Shown: positions 15,411-25,190, numbered from the stretch's first letter. The stretch is DNA of 64,000 nucleotides from Lachnospiraceae bacterium (GCA_028689585.1 JAQVCW010000001.1:248001-312000), one strand, 5' to 3'. Made by a program: numbers and translations. The notes: generated by a model from the letters alone, not told the origin.

Positions 15411-18400
15411 CTATTCTTTTTCTTCGGTGGTCTCTACCACTTCTACCGTTCCCTGGCGTTTCTTTTTCCAGAAATACCGGCCAAATACTGCTGCTGCCAG
15501 CAGAAGTACCACTGCCACCGCCACGATATCTGCCATATAGAACAGTTTCTGCATTTTGTTGATTCCACCTGTGGTAACTTCTGTTCCGTCTACGTAGTAG
15601 CCGCTGTTTCCCACGGTATACAGTATGTTCTTGCAGGCCTGGCGCATTGCCAGTACCGCTGTTGCGCTCTGGTCTTCCAGCTTGTTGGATTCTGCCTTGC
15701 TATAGCCTAGCATCAGGTCATTGCCGTTTCGGATACTGTTATCCGTACTCATATAACCATAAGAGCCATTGTAGTCTGTGATGACCACACCGACAAAGCC
15801 CCATTCCTCACGCAGTACATTGTTTAACAGATTTGAATTGTTGCAGCAGGCCACCGTTCCGATCCAGTTATAGGCGGACATCACTGCCTGTGCAGTTCCT
15901 TCAAAATTCTTGACAGCGATTTCAAATGGTTTCAAATAGGTTTCACGGATCGTCTGCTCTGTTGCGTAAGTCATCAGGAAGGAGCAGCGGTTCGTTTCCT
16001 GATCATTGACCGCAAAATGCTTGATATAAGCATACACGCCCTGAGTTGCCGCACCATTTACTTCTGCAGATGCCAGATAACCTGCCAGCACACCATCTTC
16101 TGAGTAATATTCAAAGTTTCTTCCGCCAAAGGCGCTGCGGTGGGTATTCATCGCCGGTCCATACCAGCCGTAGTTGTTTGCTTCCGCATATTCCTGTCCC
16201 ATGGATGCACCGATCAGATAAAGCAGATCCTGATTCCAGGTCTGTGCCATCAATATCTCAGACGGATAGGCAGTACCGTAAACACCGGTTACAAAATTGC
16301 TGACACCGGCTGGTCCATCGCAGTCAGAGGTCGCAATCTTTCCTACGGAAGTAATCTCCGCAGTCTGCCATCCGCCAACATTGATCAGAGTCACCATATC
16401 ATCAAAGCTCATCTGATCCAGCAGCTTGTCCCAATCCGGATCATCATACGTTTTCCCGGTCAGATCGGACAGCTGCAATCCCTTATCCGCATCCATGGCC
16501 GGCATTTCATCTGACTCATTGTCATACTGGGTTCCGTCATAATGGGCCGTTGAATTTGCTTCTACCACCCCGCGGGTTTCATCATCCATCACATAGGCTT
16601 CTTCCAAAGGAGCTGCTGTGGCTTCTGCATAATTGGCAAATCCATCTGCACGTGACAGATAGGTCGCTGTTCCTGTGGAATAATCCGCAAACTGGTTGGT
16701 AGCCACGGCCTCATCGGTGGAACGTCCCTCTTTGCTGTAGTCCTTATCTGCATCTAATGTGAAGCTCTCTTCCGCAAGAACCGTATGGGAATCCGAGCGA
16801 AGGGAAATCTTATATTCGCCTGCTTCCAGAATATAGCCGCCATTCTCCGTTTTGATGCATTGGCTGTCATAGGATACCATATCTTCCAGAGCAATTGTGA
16901 ACGTAAGCGTCTCACTCTTTCCTGGCTCAAGCAGTTCTGTTTTGCCATACTGCACCAGATTCACGGATGCCTTTTCGATTCCTCCATTGTTGTATGGAGG
17001 TGTGTAATAGATTTCTACTACATCCTTGCCTGCCACATCACCTGTGTTTGTGACCTTGACATTAAAGGATACCATTTCATCTCCCGCAGAGAAATCAGTG
17101 ATTTCCTGTGTGAATTCGGTATAGCTCAGTCCATATCCAAACGGATACTGCACATAATCTTCGTAAGTGATCAGGCCCTCTTCCTGCGCCGTCTCATAGA
17201 ATTTGTATCCAACATAGATGCTTTCCACATAATTGACAAAAGCTATATTTCCCTGATACGCGCCATCTGCTTTTGCAATTTCTTTTTTCAGATCATCCAC
17301 ATTTGTGTAGGAGAAGTTTCCTGCATTTTGATAAGTCGGTGTGGTGGTCAGATCTTTTACAAAGGTATCCGCTGTTTTTCCGGATGGGTTCACCGTACCA
17401 TTGATGATCTCGCCCAGTGCAGACATACCGGTCTCACCGGTGCCCGGTGCCAGAATGACAGCACCGATGGAATCGTATTCATCCACCCAGCCCAGTTCCA
17501 TGGTATTGCTTGCGTTTATGACTACGATGACATGTTCAAATTTAGAACATACCAGATCAATCATCGCTTCCTCTGTATTCGAAAGCTGCAGGTAATGCTC
17601 TCCCTCATCGAAATCATCATAATCGCCATTATTCGTATAGGTTCCGTTCGTATACTGATAGTTCAGGTTCTCCTTGCCTTTTGCGTTGATGCTGACTTCT
17701 TTTGCCAGGCTCCATTCTCCGTCTATGACTGCCTTCATATCCGTAGGCAGGTCGGCACCCTCGCCGCCGCTTCGTCCGATTGCAATCACTGCTGTATCGG
17801 AAAACTCCTCCGCATTTGCCATCAATTCATCCGTATAGTACTCCGCCGTCGGTTCCGGAAGTGTCCAGTCCTGTGCGCTCATGGAGATGCCCGGACGCTC
17901 TGCACAGTAGTCCGTATACATTTTGCTCAGTTCTTCATTGGTCGCATATCCTGCATCCTGAAGAGACTGCAGAATGCCGACTGCCGAAGAACCATCAGAA
18001 GCCCCCGAACCGACTCCTCCAAAGAGTGGATTGCTGGAATCCCATCCAAATACATTCAAGTTCTGTGTGTCAGAAGAAAGCGGCAGCAATCCGTCATTTT
18101 TCACCAGAACCAGTCCTTCTTCTCCAATCTGCTTGATGGTATCCTTACTCTGCTGCTCTGTGTCCTCATTCAGATCAATGCTGACCGCATTCAAGGCTCC
18201 TGAAATATTGTTATACAGTGGGCCAAAGCAGACCAGGTTCACGACAAGAACCATTGCAAGTACAAACGCCAGTACGCCAGTCCAGCGAACCAGATGTCGT
18301 TTCCCTTTCTTCACTACAAAATGAGCGCCTATCATGACCACGATCAATGCCAGAACCAGTGCCAGCACAATATATACATACTTGCTGCACATGGTCAGAT

Positions 18401-18476
18401 ACGAGGTCAAATCGGCAGTGCTGACACCCATAGGAATAAAAACAGGCGTCAAAAGATCTACCAGAAACTGAATCAT
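15411..18476 (-). CDS. Membrane-anchored GH3 glycosidase with permuted domain order
   Basis: The 1021-residue product carries two hydrophobic N-terminal helices (about residues 25-95) and a C-terminal helix before a KKKRQ tail, so it is anchored at both ends with the catalytic body outside. Domain order is reversed against classic GH3: the GH3 C-type sandwich comes first (VLVKNDGLLPL, about 120), then an FnIII-like domain (VTNTGDVAGKDVVEIY), then the TIM barrel with IKHFAVNDQETNR (about 820) and VVITDYNGSYG, where Asp901 fits the nucleophile. Such enzymes are beta-glucosidase or xylosidase-like; specificity cannot be set. The ATG at 18476 has GGAGGG upstream, better than the earlier ATG. Confidence 0.9.
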   Translation of the reverse strand: MIQFLVDLLTPVFIPMGVSTADLTSYLTMCSKYVYIVLALVLALIVVMIGAHFVVKKGKRHLVRWTGVLAFVLAMVLVVNLVCFGPLYNNISGALNAVSIDLNEDTEQQSKDTIKQIGEEGLVLVKNDGLLPLSSDTQNLNVFGWDSSNPLFGGVGSGASDGSSAVGILQSLQDAGYATNEELSKMYTDYCAERPGISMSAQDWTLPEPTAEYYTDELMANAEEFSDTAVIAIGRSGGEGADLPTDMKAVIDGEWSLAKEVSINAKGKENLNYQYTNGTYTNNGDYDDFDEGEHYLQLSNTEEAMIDLVCSKFEHVIVVINASNTMELGWVDEYDSIGAVILAPGTGETGMSALGEIINGTVNPSGKTADTFVKDLTTTPTYQNAGNFSYTNVDDLKKEIAKADGAYQGNIAFVNYVESIYVGYKFYETAQEEGLITYEDYVQYPFGYGLSYTEFTQEITDFSAGDEMVSFNVKVTNTGDVAGKDVVEIYYTPPYNNGGIEKASVNLVQYGKTELLEPGKSETLTFTIALEDMVSYDSQCIKTENGGYILEAGEYKISLRSDSHTVLAEESFTLDADKDYSKEGRSTDEAVATNQFADYSTGTATYLSRADGFANYAEATAAPLEEAYVMDDETRGVVEANSTAHYDGTQYDNESDEMPAMDADKGLQLSDLTGKTYDDPDWDKLLDQMSFDDMVTLINVGGWQTAEITSVGKIATSDCDGPAGVSNFVTGVYGTAYPSEILMAQTWNQDLLYLIGASMGQEYAEANNYGWYGPAMNTHRSAFGGRNFEYYSEDGVLAGYLASAEVNGAATQGVYAYIKHFAVNDQETNRCSFLMTYATEQTIRETYLKPFEIAVKNFEGTAQAVMSAYNWIGTVACCNNSNLLNNVLREEWGFVGVVITDYNGSYGYMSTDNSIRNGNDLMLGYSKAESNKLEDQSATAVLAMRQACKNILYTVGNSGYYVDGTEVTTGGINKMQKLFYMADIVAVAVVLLLAAAVFGRYFWKKKRQGTVEVVETTEEKE

Positions 18477-18517
18477 TGTTCTTCCCTCCATTAATTATAT
18501 TTTATTTCTCTCATACC

Positions 18518-18585
18518 ATTAAAACATGGCGGATACTATCCGACAATACTTCTATGACCATCGTCATTTCGCAGTGAAAAACAGC
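18518..18585 (-). promoter_or_regulatory. Promoter and activator-like element of the membrane GH3 gene
   Basis: On the minus strand, TTGTCG (18541-18546) and TTTAAT (18518-18523) are 17 bp apart. Eight bp upstream of the -35 is a 31 bp element (18555-18585) beginning GCTGTTTTTCAC and ending TGACGATGGTCA, which contains a TGAC/GTCA dyad. The same element, 27 of 31 bases identical by my count and at the same distance, precedes the second GH3 gene. The LytTR regulator encoded next door is the obvious candidate to bind it. Confidence 0.65.
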
Positions 18586-18615
18586 TTTTTCAAAAGGATA
18601 AGCTGCAAGTCAACG

Positions 18616-18648
18616 CAAAAATGCCGTTCATCAAAGGATGAACGGCAC
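18616..18648 (-). terminator. Intrinsic terminator after the LytTR regulator gene
   Basis: TGCCGTTCATC and GATGAACGGCA form a perfect 11 bp stem with a 4-nt loop, followed on the minus strand by five T residues. It lies 17 nt past the response-regulator stop codon. A near copy at 23584-23614 lies at the same place upstream of the second GH3 promoter. Confidence 0.88.
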
Positions 18649-18664
18649 TACACCGAATTTTGTT

Positions 18665-19381
18665 TCAACTGTCCAGCAGTGACAGATACTTACTTTTTAC
18701 CTCTTTTACTTTACTTCTGCCGATTGGCAGGTTTTCTCCGCCTTTTAAAATCACCTGGTTGGTCTGTATCCGCTGAATATACAGATAATTCACAAGATAC
18801 CCCTTGTGGATACGGATAAATCCCAGCGGCTCTGTCTGCTCCTCAAGCCGGTCCATCGTCATTTTGATTTCCACAGGCTGAGCCTGATCATTCAGATATA
18901 CCAACTGGTAATTTCCACTTCCTTCGATATAGCGGATCTGCTTCCGTTTCAAGACCTGTACCGCAGTCCGTGTCGTGAATTTAAGATGTTCCGATTTCTG
19001 ATTTTTCACATACTTACGAATGTACAGCCTCGCCACATCTGTAATATCATTCAGGAAATTACTTTTTCTTACAAATCCAAGGGGGTACACTGCAAAGGCT
19101 TCAAATACACGTTCTTCGCACTCCGATACATATACGATCTCCACCGTTTCATTTCGATTTCGAATTCGTTTACCAAGCTCGATACCATTCAGATCAGGCA
19201 TATCGATATCCAGCATTATGATCTGAAACGTCATTTCCTCCATGGCGCACATCAATTCCCTGCCAGACAGATACCGCTCAATTTTCACCTGCAGCCCCTG
19301 TGCCGCGAAGGCCGACTGTGCCGCTCCCGCTATGACAGGAAGTGCACCTGCATCATCATCACATAACGCTACTCTGATCAT
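18665..19381 (-). CDS. LytTR-family response regulator
   Basis: The 238-residue protein has a receiver domain (ALCDDDAG, phosphorylated Asp in IIMLDIDMPDLNG near residue 58) and a C-terminal LytTR DNA-binding domain (VLKRKQIRYIEGSGNYQLVYL ... GFIRIHKGYLVNYLYI). LytTR regulators bind paired short repeats upstream of promoters and activate export or surface genes. The start overlaps the end of the histidine kinase gene by 23 bp, so the two are co-translated; GAGGGGAG precedes the ATG. A terminator follows. The next gene on this strand is the membrane GH3, with its own promoter and shared operator-like element. Confidence 0.95.
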   Translation of the reverse strand: MIRVALCDDDAGALPVIAGAAQSAFAAQGLQVKIERYLSGRELMCAMEEMTFQIIMLDIDMPDLNGIELGKRIRNRNETVEIVYVSECEERVFEAFAVYPLGFVRKSNFLNDITDVARLYIRKYVKNQKSEHLKFTTRTAVQVLKRKQIRYIEGSGNYQLVYLNDQAQPVEIKMTMDRLEEQTEPLGFIRIHKGYLVNYLYIQRIQTNQVILKGGENLPIGRSKVKEVKSKYLSLLDS

Positions 19382-20732
19382 CTTCTCCCCTCATTTCCAT
19401 CAATACTTTTGCTACAAAGCTGCCGTTCTCAATCTTATATTCTGCACAGCCATTGTATTTTTCGGCAATTCTCGATACAATCTGTGTTCCGAACCCATGA
19501 TAAGTTTTATCTTCTTTTGTGCTTCGCACTCCACTTCTCCAGTGATTCAGTTTTTTCATATGTGTTGTATTCTTGCAGAAAATATACAGGAAATTGGACT
19601 GCGGATACATCTCAAGCTGAATTTCCAGATGCTGCTCCCCATTTCTTTTTGCCTGTGCACACCCTTCCACCGCGTTGTCCAGCAGATTCGTCAGCAAACT
19701 GCATAATTCATCATCCTGAAACGGAAGCACCGGAGGTACCACAAGCAGATGCTCCAGCTTGATTTCCGGCCCAACCTTGGCAAATTCCATATTCAAAATG
19801 ACATTTACACTCTTATTTCCGCATTTTACATAAGGCTCCGGATTGGGCATCGACTCACCGCTGTTGGCAAAGTAATGCTTTAATTCTTCATATCGTCCTT
19901 CTTCCAGTAAAATCTGCATATAGTGGCGCTGGTTCTTCAAATCATGGCGAATGCTGCGTATTTCTTCAATCTGCTGCTCTGCCATATGGAATCGCTCCTG
20001 CTCATTCAAAAGCTGCTGCTGCCTTTGTCTGAGGATTTCTGCGGCCTCCTGCTCTTTACAGATAGAATACAACGCACTGATGGAGAAAAGAAGCAGCACA
20101 AACATACAAAAATAAGAAACCAGATAGCATTTACTCAGTTCCGCTCCTCCGTTGATCCACAGTGCAGTTTCCGATATGCTGAGCAGAAGAAGGCAGACAT
20201 CACAAGCTATAATCAACACCAGACCACGGAAGGAAAACCCATCAAATTCATCAAAATTAAATTTGACCAGATAGCAGGCAAGAGCAATCAGCAGCAGATT
20301 GATCAGACAGCGGGAAGCCATTTCCGCCACTCCTGTTGACAGATAAGCACCAACCAGGTAACTGACCTGGCCTGATACAGAGGCCAGCGCCTGCATACCT
20401 GCATACATGGAACACCACATGATAATCTTTGTCGTCATCCGATAGGCCGTGCACTTATGCAGATAAACTGCCAGTACGGCTGCCTGAAATAAAATCCATC
20501 CAAAAATAAAGGTCCCGGCCATCCATGTAATCATAAAAATACTGCAGAGTAAAAATACAGCAAGAAGACAAAATCCTTCTGCAATCAGTTTTGCAGGTCG
20601 TTTTCTTTCTCCATCTGCCGTCCTGCTCTTCCAGCCCAGTATCATATACGCAATCACTGCGGTCATCTGCTGTACCACCCATGGAAATGTCTCAAGCGGT
20701 GCTGAAAGAAATATTACATCCCCAAAATTCAT
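19359..20732 (-). CDS. AgrC-like GHKL sensor histidine kinase
   Basis: The N-terminal half is a bundle of about six to seven membrane helices. Then comes a coiled segment, the phosphoacceptor RSIRHDLKNQRHYMQILL (His near residue 270), and a GHKL ATPase with LLTNLLDNAVEGC and HGFGTQIVSRIAEKY. This is the AgrC/quorum-type layout that pairs with LytTR regulators, and the regulator overlaps it directly. The likely signal is a small peptide or membrane cue, but no signal-peptide gene was seen nearby. The ATG at 20732 has GGAGGAG 5 nt upstream, so the frame beginning at 20756 is probably too long. Confidence 0.92.
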   Translation of the reverse strand: MNFGDVIFLSAPLETFPWVVQQMTAVIAYMILGWKSRTADGERKRPAKLIAEGFCLLAVFLLCSIFMITWMAGTFIFGWILFQAAVLAVYLHKCTAYRMTTKIIMWCSMYAGMQALASVSGQVSYLVGAYLSTGVAEMASRCLINLLLIALACYLVKFNFDEFDGFSFRGLVLIIACDVCLLLLSISETALWINGGAELSKCYLVSYFCMFVLLLFSISALYSICKEQEAAEILRQRQQQLLNEQERFHMAEQQIEEIRSIRHDLKNQRHYMQILLEEGRYEELKHYFANSGESMPNPEPYVKCGNKSVNVILNMEFAKVGPEIKLEHLLVVPPVLPFQDDELCSLLTNLLDNAVEGCAQAKRNGEQHLEIQLEMYPQSNFLYIFCKNTTHMKKLNHWRSGVRSTKEDKTYHGFGTQIVSRIAEKYNGCAEYKIENGSFVAKVLMEMRGEDDQSSVM

Positions 20733-20956
20733 CTTCTCCTCCATCCTGTCCAACATGCTTCTGCGTTTTTATCTGGTGCACGAACCAGCAAAAGCATTCC
20801 TGTTATTAGTATAACAACCCCGGTCAGAATACGCAAGTCATCGGTGCTATCGCAATACCTTCTTATGATAAATACGCAAATCAGAGCCCGGCATAATGCC
20901 AGGCTCTGCGATACACTTTTCCTAAAGTCACAGGTGTTTCCTGCTGCCTTCTTCTG

Positions 20957-23413
20957 TTATTCGTTTGCGTAAGTAAAGGTAATGCTCTCCGGTGTTGTCA
21001 ACGGTTCTGCTCTGTACTTCTCTGCACGTTCATCACTGATGACACCAGACCAGTTCAGGCCGAATGCGAAATCATAGGTGTTGCCATCTGCGTCCACATA
21101 GCATTCTGCATCACGCGGAACATCTTCCAACTGTGCTTCTACTGCTTCCATACTTGCAGGCTGCTGTTTAATCAAAAGGCCGGAAGGCTCTGTCTGACCT
21201 GTAATCAGTGACATTATCGTTTCAGCAGCGTACTGATCGATGGTCATCTCACCGTCATAGAGCAGAATTGCATCAGCGAGCGGTTCTACTTCTGACCAAA
21301 CCATTGCGGCTGCGGAATTGGATCCCATGACTACAATAACCTTGCAGTCTTCTGATACTGCGCCGTCTACATACTGAAGTGTTTTATAATCTTCATAGGT
21401 ACTTGGCTGTGCTGCTGTATTTCCCTGATAAGAACGGTCTTCTTCTACTTCCTGTGTGGTTACACCATAGTATCCATCACTGATTTCCACGATTTCAGAT
21501 CCGTTTGCAATTGCTTCTTCCGGAGCTGTATCTGCGGTGTACTCTTCATACTGCATGGAAGCCGGCAGATAGTTTCCGTCTTCATCTGTGGTTCCATCCG
21601 TATACGGAGCTTTCATAGATACAATCGCATATTCACAGGATGCAATATCCTCTGCCGATGCACGGATGATATCCTCCGGCACATAAATTGCGTTGCCGTC
21701 TGCATCTTCTCCTGACGGATCACCAAGACTGTCTGTCACTACATTATAATACTGGCCTGCCAGGTCGATATCGACTGCCGGCTCACAGCTATAGGTATAT
21801 CCCATCCACGGTGCACCGCTTGTTTTGTAAACGTAAGGAATATAAACGGCTGCTTTTTCTGCAGAAGAAGCATACTCATGAATGGTATTGTCAGAGTTCT
21901 TCAGCATGACATAAGAACCCTCCTGCATTTTTGCACCCTTTGCTTTTGCCTCGTCTGTCCATGCTGCTGCAACAGCTTCTTCCATATCCAGATACGGATT
22001 TTCATACAGACCGGTTTCCAGCTGAGTAATAAAGAACCGTGCTGCATGTCCTCTCATATTTTCCAGAGCAGCTTCTTCTCCCATGTCTTCTGCCATAATC
22101 TGATAGCCTTCAATCGCTGCGTCGATACTGGTGGTTCCGCCAACCTGATCTACACCGACTTCAAACAGTGCCGCAAAACGTTCTCCTTCGGTCATATCTT
22201 CTACACCAAAGGCTCTGGAGCCAAATGCACCATCCGGATCCTCTGTGATCTGCCAGTCAGTCAGTATAAATCCATCATAATCATTATCACGCAGAAGGTC
22301 GATTTTAAATTCGCTGTATCCACCGCCTACTTCTTCCCCCAAGGAACCGTCTTCCGAATAACTGATGCCATAGTTCGGCATCAAACCGGCTGCTTTTCCT
22401 GTAACAGAATCAAGCTGGAATGCTCCATCGAAGAACGGAACTAAATGTGCCGCAAAATTATTTCCCGGGAATACCGTATATTTACCGGAATCACTATGAT
22501 CGTTACGTCCGCCCTCAGAAGCACCTGCTCCTGCATAATGTTTTACAATCGCAACTACGGAATCATCTCCCCAGCCCAGATCATTTCCATCTTCATCATA
22601 GGTAGACTGAAGACCGGAAACAAAGGCATTGGTCAAATCACAGTTCAGAGCCGGATCTTCTGAATAGGTTCCTGATGTACGATCCCAGGAACTCTCACTG
22701 GACACATCGATCTGTGGTCCCAACAGCATGGTAATACCAACGGAACGAAATGCTTTAGCCTGTTCCTGTCCTGATTCTTTTGCCACTTCGGTATCCATGG
22801 TTGCACCAAGTCCGTTTTTATCAGGCATATCGTTGATATAATTCGGATCAATACTAATGGTAATCGGTACGCCATAGCCTCCGTTTGCCTCTGCATATTC
22901 CTGAAGCGTATTGTTCCAGATAACTGCCATCTCCGTGTTGCCCTCATTCCCTGCGGAGCGGGTCACACCTGCACGGCCGCCTGCTGCCAGGTACTCTTCA
23001 TCTCCTCCGATGTCTTTTCCAAAGGACATCCAGCCACCGTGAGTCAGCAGCGGAGCAATCTCTTCTCCACTCATTTTGGAAGCCAGATCTGCTGCACGGG
23101 TGGCATCATCCTGTCTCCAGTCCTCATAGACGTCCAGTTCGCCATCCTGATCCATATCCTTAAATGCATATCCCTCATCCTCGATCAGAGTCACGCCGGA
23201 ATCTTTTGAATAGCCAAGTGTTTCTCCTCCTTCATTGGTTACCTTAATCCAGCCATCTGCAGTCTCTGCCGCCGACCACTTTTCTCCGCTGGCTGCTGCA
23301 GTGTCTGCACCTGAAGCTGCTTCTGTTTCCACAGCCTCAGCTCCGGCTGCTGTCCCGCCTACCATAGTCAGTACCAGTCCCATTGCAATGAGCCTATTGA
23401 TTCTTTTCTTCAT
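20957..23413 (-). CDS. Secreted glycoside hydrolase family 3 protein
   Basis: The 818-residue product has a signal peptide (MKKRINRLIAMGLVLTMVGG...), an Ala/Glu-rich spacer, and classic GH3 order. The barrel comes first, with VKHYAGAGASEGGRNDHSD and a nucleophile Asp386 in GFILTDWQITED; the second domain follows with SYVMLKNSDNTIH and VIVVMGSNSAAAM. The FnIII-like domain often found after it seems missing: the protein ends soon after the second domain. It resembles exported beta-glucosidase/xylosidase-type enzymes; the substrate is unknown. The ATG at 23413 follows GGAGAGG. Promoter and terminator sequences upstream mirror those of the other GH3 gene. Confidence 0.92.
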   Translation of the reverse strand: MKKRINRLIAMGLVLTMVGGTAAGAEAVETEAASGADTAAASGEKWSAAETADGWIKVTNEGGETLGYSKDSGVTLIEDEGYAFKDMDQDGELDVYEDWRQDDATRAADLASKMSGEEIAPLLTHGGWMSFGKDIGGDEEYLAAGGRAGVTRSAGNEGNTEMAVIWNNTLQEYAEANGGYGVPITISIDPNYINDMPDKNGLGATMDTEVAKESGQEQAKAFRSVGITMLLGPQIDVSSESSWDRTSGTYSEDPALNCDLTNAFVSGLQSTYDEDGNDLGWGDDSVVAIVKHYAGAGASEGGRNDHSDSGKYTVFPGNNFAAHLVPFFDGAFQLDSVTGKAAGLMPNYGISYSEDGSLGEEVGGGYSEFKIDLLRDNDYDGFILTDWQITEDPDGAFGSRAFGVEDMTEGERFAALFEVGVDQVGGTTSIDAAIEGYQIMAEDMGEEAALENMRGHAARFFITQLETGLYENPYLDMEEAVAAAWTDEAKAKGAKMQEGSYVMLKNSDNTIHEYASSAEKAAVYIPYVYKTSGAPWMGYTYSCEPAVDIDLAGQYYNVVTDSLGDPSGEDADGNAIYVPEDIIRASAEDIASCEYAIVSMKAPYTDGTTDEDGNYLPASMQYEEYTADTAPEEAIANGSEIVEISDGYYGVTTQEVEEDRSYQGNTAAQPSTYEDYKTLQYVDGAVSEDCKVIVVMGSNSAAAMVWSEVEPLADAILLYDGEMTIDQYAAETIMSLITGQTEPSGLLIKQQPASMEAVEAQLEDVPRDAECYVDADGNTYDFAFGLNWSGVISDERAEKYRAEPLTTPESITFTYANE

Positions 23414-23485
23414 GTTCCCTCTCCTTTCATTCAGTAAAAATTTGTTCTTTTTGTCTGTTTTTTGCACTTTTTCATTCGCAATGTT

Positions 23486-23553
23486 ATTTAAACACACCAT
23501 AACGCTTTACACAACAGCCCTGTGACCATCGTCAATACGCTGTGTAAAACAGC
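23486..23553 (-). promoter_or_regulatory. Promoter and activator-like element of the secreted GH3 gene
   Basis: TTGTGT (23509-23514) and TTAAAT (23486-23491) are spaced by 17 bp on the minus strand. The 31 bp element at 23523-23553 (GCTGTTTTACAC...TGACGATGGTCA) lies 8 bp upstream of the -35, exactly as in front of the other GH3 gene. Its first half is itself a palindrome (GCTGT...ACAGC). Confidence 0.65.
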
Positions 23554-23583
23554 AGTTTTCTAATGGTAAAACGTAATTCCCTG

Positions 23584-23614
23584 CAAAAATGCCGCTCATC
23601 CATGACGAACGGCA
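23584..23614 (-). terminator. Orphan terminator, near copy of the LytTR-gene terminator
   Basis: On the minus strand TGCCGTTCGTC pairs with GATGAGCGGCA (GU pairs allowed) and is followed by TTTTT. No intact minus-strand gene ends here, so its parent gene has been lost or displaced by the insertion sequence to the right. The arrangement terminator-operator-promoter-GH3 duplicates that at 18476-18648. Confidence 0.75.
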
Positions 23615-23774
23615 GATGCGAAAAGGTATGCTTCGCAATGTCTCGCGCCGAAATCCCCCGCCACTGGCACTGGCAGCTTCTTTGGATGCATGGTAACGCG
23701 AATCAGGGGCTGTCGCGAAAGCAACAGCCCCTGTAAAGGAGGTTTTTGTGAAAGAAAAAATTACTGGCTAACTG

Positions 23775-23887
23775 TTATTGTTTCCGGCGAACCAGGCCGC
23801 TGGGATATCTATGACTGCACTGTGGAGCTCCAGGATATTTCCCGCAAACTTACTTTCTTTTCTCCTTATATCAATGGATTTTTAGGC
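23775..23887 (+). pseudogene. Fragment of a YesM-type sensor kinase gene
   Basis: The sequence from TTATTGTTTCCGGCG to CAATGGATTTTTA matches 35303-35417 in the intact kinase gene with few changes. In frame it reads IVSGEPGRWDIYDC and FFSPYINGF, part of the extracellular sensing domain. It is cut on the right by the insertion sequence. On the left it joins unrelated DNA carrying an AGGGGCTGT/ACAGCCCCT hairpin (23705-23732) and an AGGAGG-GTG start with a seven-codon frame. It shows that a second copy of this kinase, or a piece of it, once lay here. Confidence 0.85.
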
Positions 23888-25190
23888 ATTTGATAAATGC
23901 CATAAACCCTTGATTTTACTGGGTTTTATTACTCGATTTATATAAATTTTCGCTCCAAAGGTGGTAAAATATAGGTAACGACACCAACATATTCCAACAC
24001 CTGAGGAGGAGAAAATTTATAGCTACTAAATACCATCCGATTGCTTTAAGTGACATTTTTTCAGACTGTCAAAACAAACTCATTGACCATTCACCCTCAT
24101 TCTTTGCACTTCTTTCGGAGCACGTTGATCTGAATGAATTTATCCCGGCTGAATTCTATTCGGCTTTTTACCGTTCACTTGGTCGAAATCGTGCGTATTC
24201 ACTGCACGGATTTCTTACTGCCTTTATCCTGCAGAAAATCTTTTCCATTCCAACCGACTCCCTACTTTTGCTGTTCTTGCATTTATGCAGGGAACTGCGG
24301 GACTTCTGTGGTTTCACCAAAGTTCCTGATGCTTCACTGCTGTCACGCTTTAAACATGATTTTGAACTCTACATTGAGCTCATGTTTCAAAGAATGGTCG
24401 ATTATACGGAGCCTATCTGTCAGCTTATTGATACTTCTCTTGCCCAGATGCTTACCTTTTACACCTCTGGAATTGAACTCTATGTTACCGAGAATAATGC
24501 AAAGACTTTAAGGCCTCTCATCCTGACCTTATCGTTGAGAAAAAAACAGATTCTCCTGATGAAGACAAATCTGTCGGCGATGCTTCCGCACTCGCCCCTG
24601 TTTTGAAAGACTTCTTTGCTCTGCATCCTGATTTCCATCCGGATACGTTCCTTGGTGACTCTGCTTTTGACTCTGCGGATTTCAATGGAATCCTGATGAA
24701 TGATTTCCAGTTTTCAAAAGCCCTGATCCCATACAATCCAAGAAATGAAAGCCCTCTGAAAGAAGTCGGCTACAATGCCTACGGTTATCCCACATGTCCA
24801 AATGATCCTTCCCTTGACATGAAGTACTGCGGTGTTACCAAAGAAGATGGACGTGCAGACCGTACCAAGTGGATTTGTCCTAAAATGCATTACCATAATG
24901 GCAGGATCTGTGACTGCGAAAAGCCTTGCAGCACTGCTAAAAATGGGAGAACCACCTACGCATATGAAAATATGGATTTACGTATGTTTCCTGGTATCCA
25001 GCGTGATTCCAATGAATGGAATGACACATATAAGATAAGAACCATTGTGGAACGCGCCATCAACCATTTCAAAATCAACATGTGTATCGCCGGAAGAAAA
25101 AACAGAAATCACACCACCACAAAATCTGATGTTCTATGTCAATTCAGAAACAATTCTGAATACTGACCTGTTTTTTCTCCTTATATAGCG
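23888..25190 (+). mobile_element. Degenerate insertion sequence
   Basis: An insertion sequence with a single broken transposase gene fills this stretch. The left end is placed where homology to the kinase fragment stops, and it begins with a GGCATTT/AAATGCC hairpin. The right end is uncertain; I place it just after the last transposase codons and the T-rich TGTTTTTTCTCC. I could not identify clear terminal inverted repeats or a target duplication by eye. DNA from 25191 to 25396 is AT-rich and shows no gene. Confidence 0.7.
24019..25166 (+). pseudogene. Transposase pseudogene (IS1182-like DDE type)
   Basis: The frame starts after a strong GAGGAGGAGAAAATTT, but at the expected start codon there is ATA, followed by GCTACTAAATACCATCCG (ATKYHP). 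The N-terminal part reads ALLSEHVDLNEFIP and SLLSRFKHDFELY as in DDE transposases of the IS1182/IS5-like group. Around 24500 the frame shifts: downstream coherence (KASHPDLIVEKKTDSPDEDK, then DTFLGDSAFDSADFN) lies in another frame, best explained by loss of one base near GCAAAG. The C-terminus (IRTIVERAINHFKINMCIAG) also ends early. Three lesions make it inactive. Confidence 0.85.

Noticed and set aside
16785-18203. 472-codon plus-strand open frame opposite the membrane GH3 gene
   Set aside because: The minus-strand frame has clear GH3 motifs and a ribosome site; the antisense frame is a codon-bias shadow.
24019-25166. Active transposase using programmed frameshifting
   Set aside because: The start codon is ATA, the shift is not at a slippery heptamer I recognise, and the C-terminus is also damaged.
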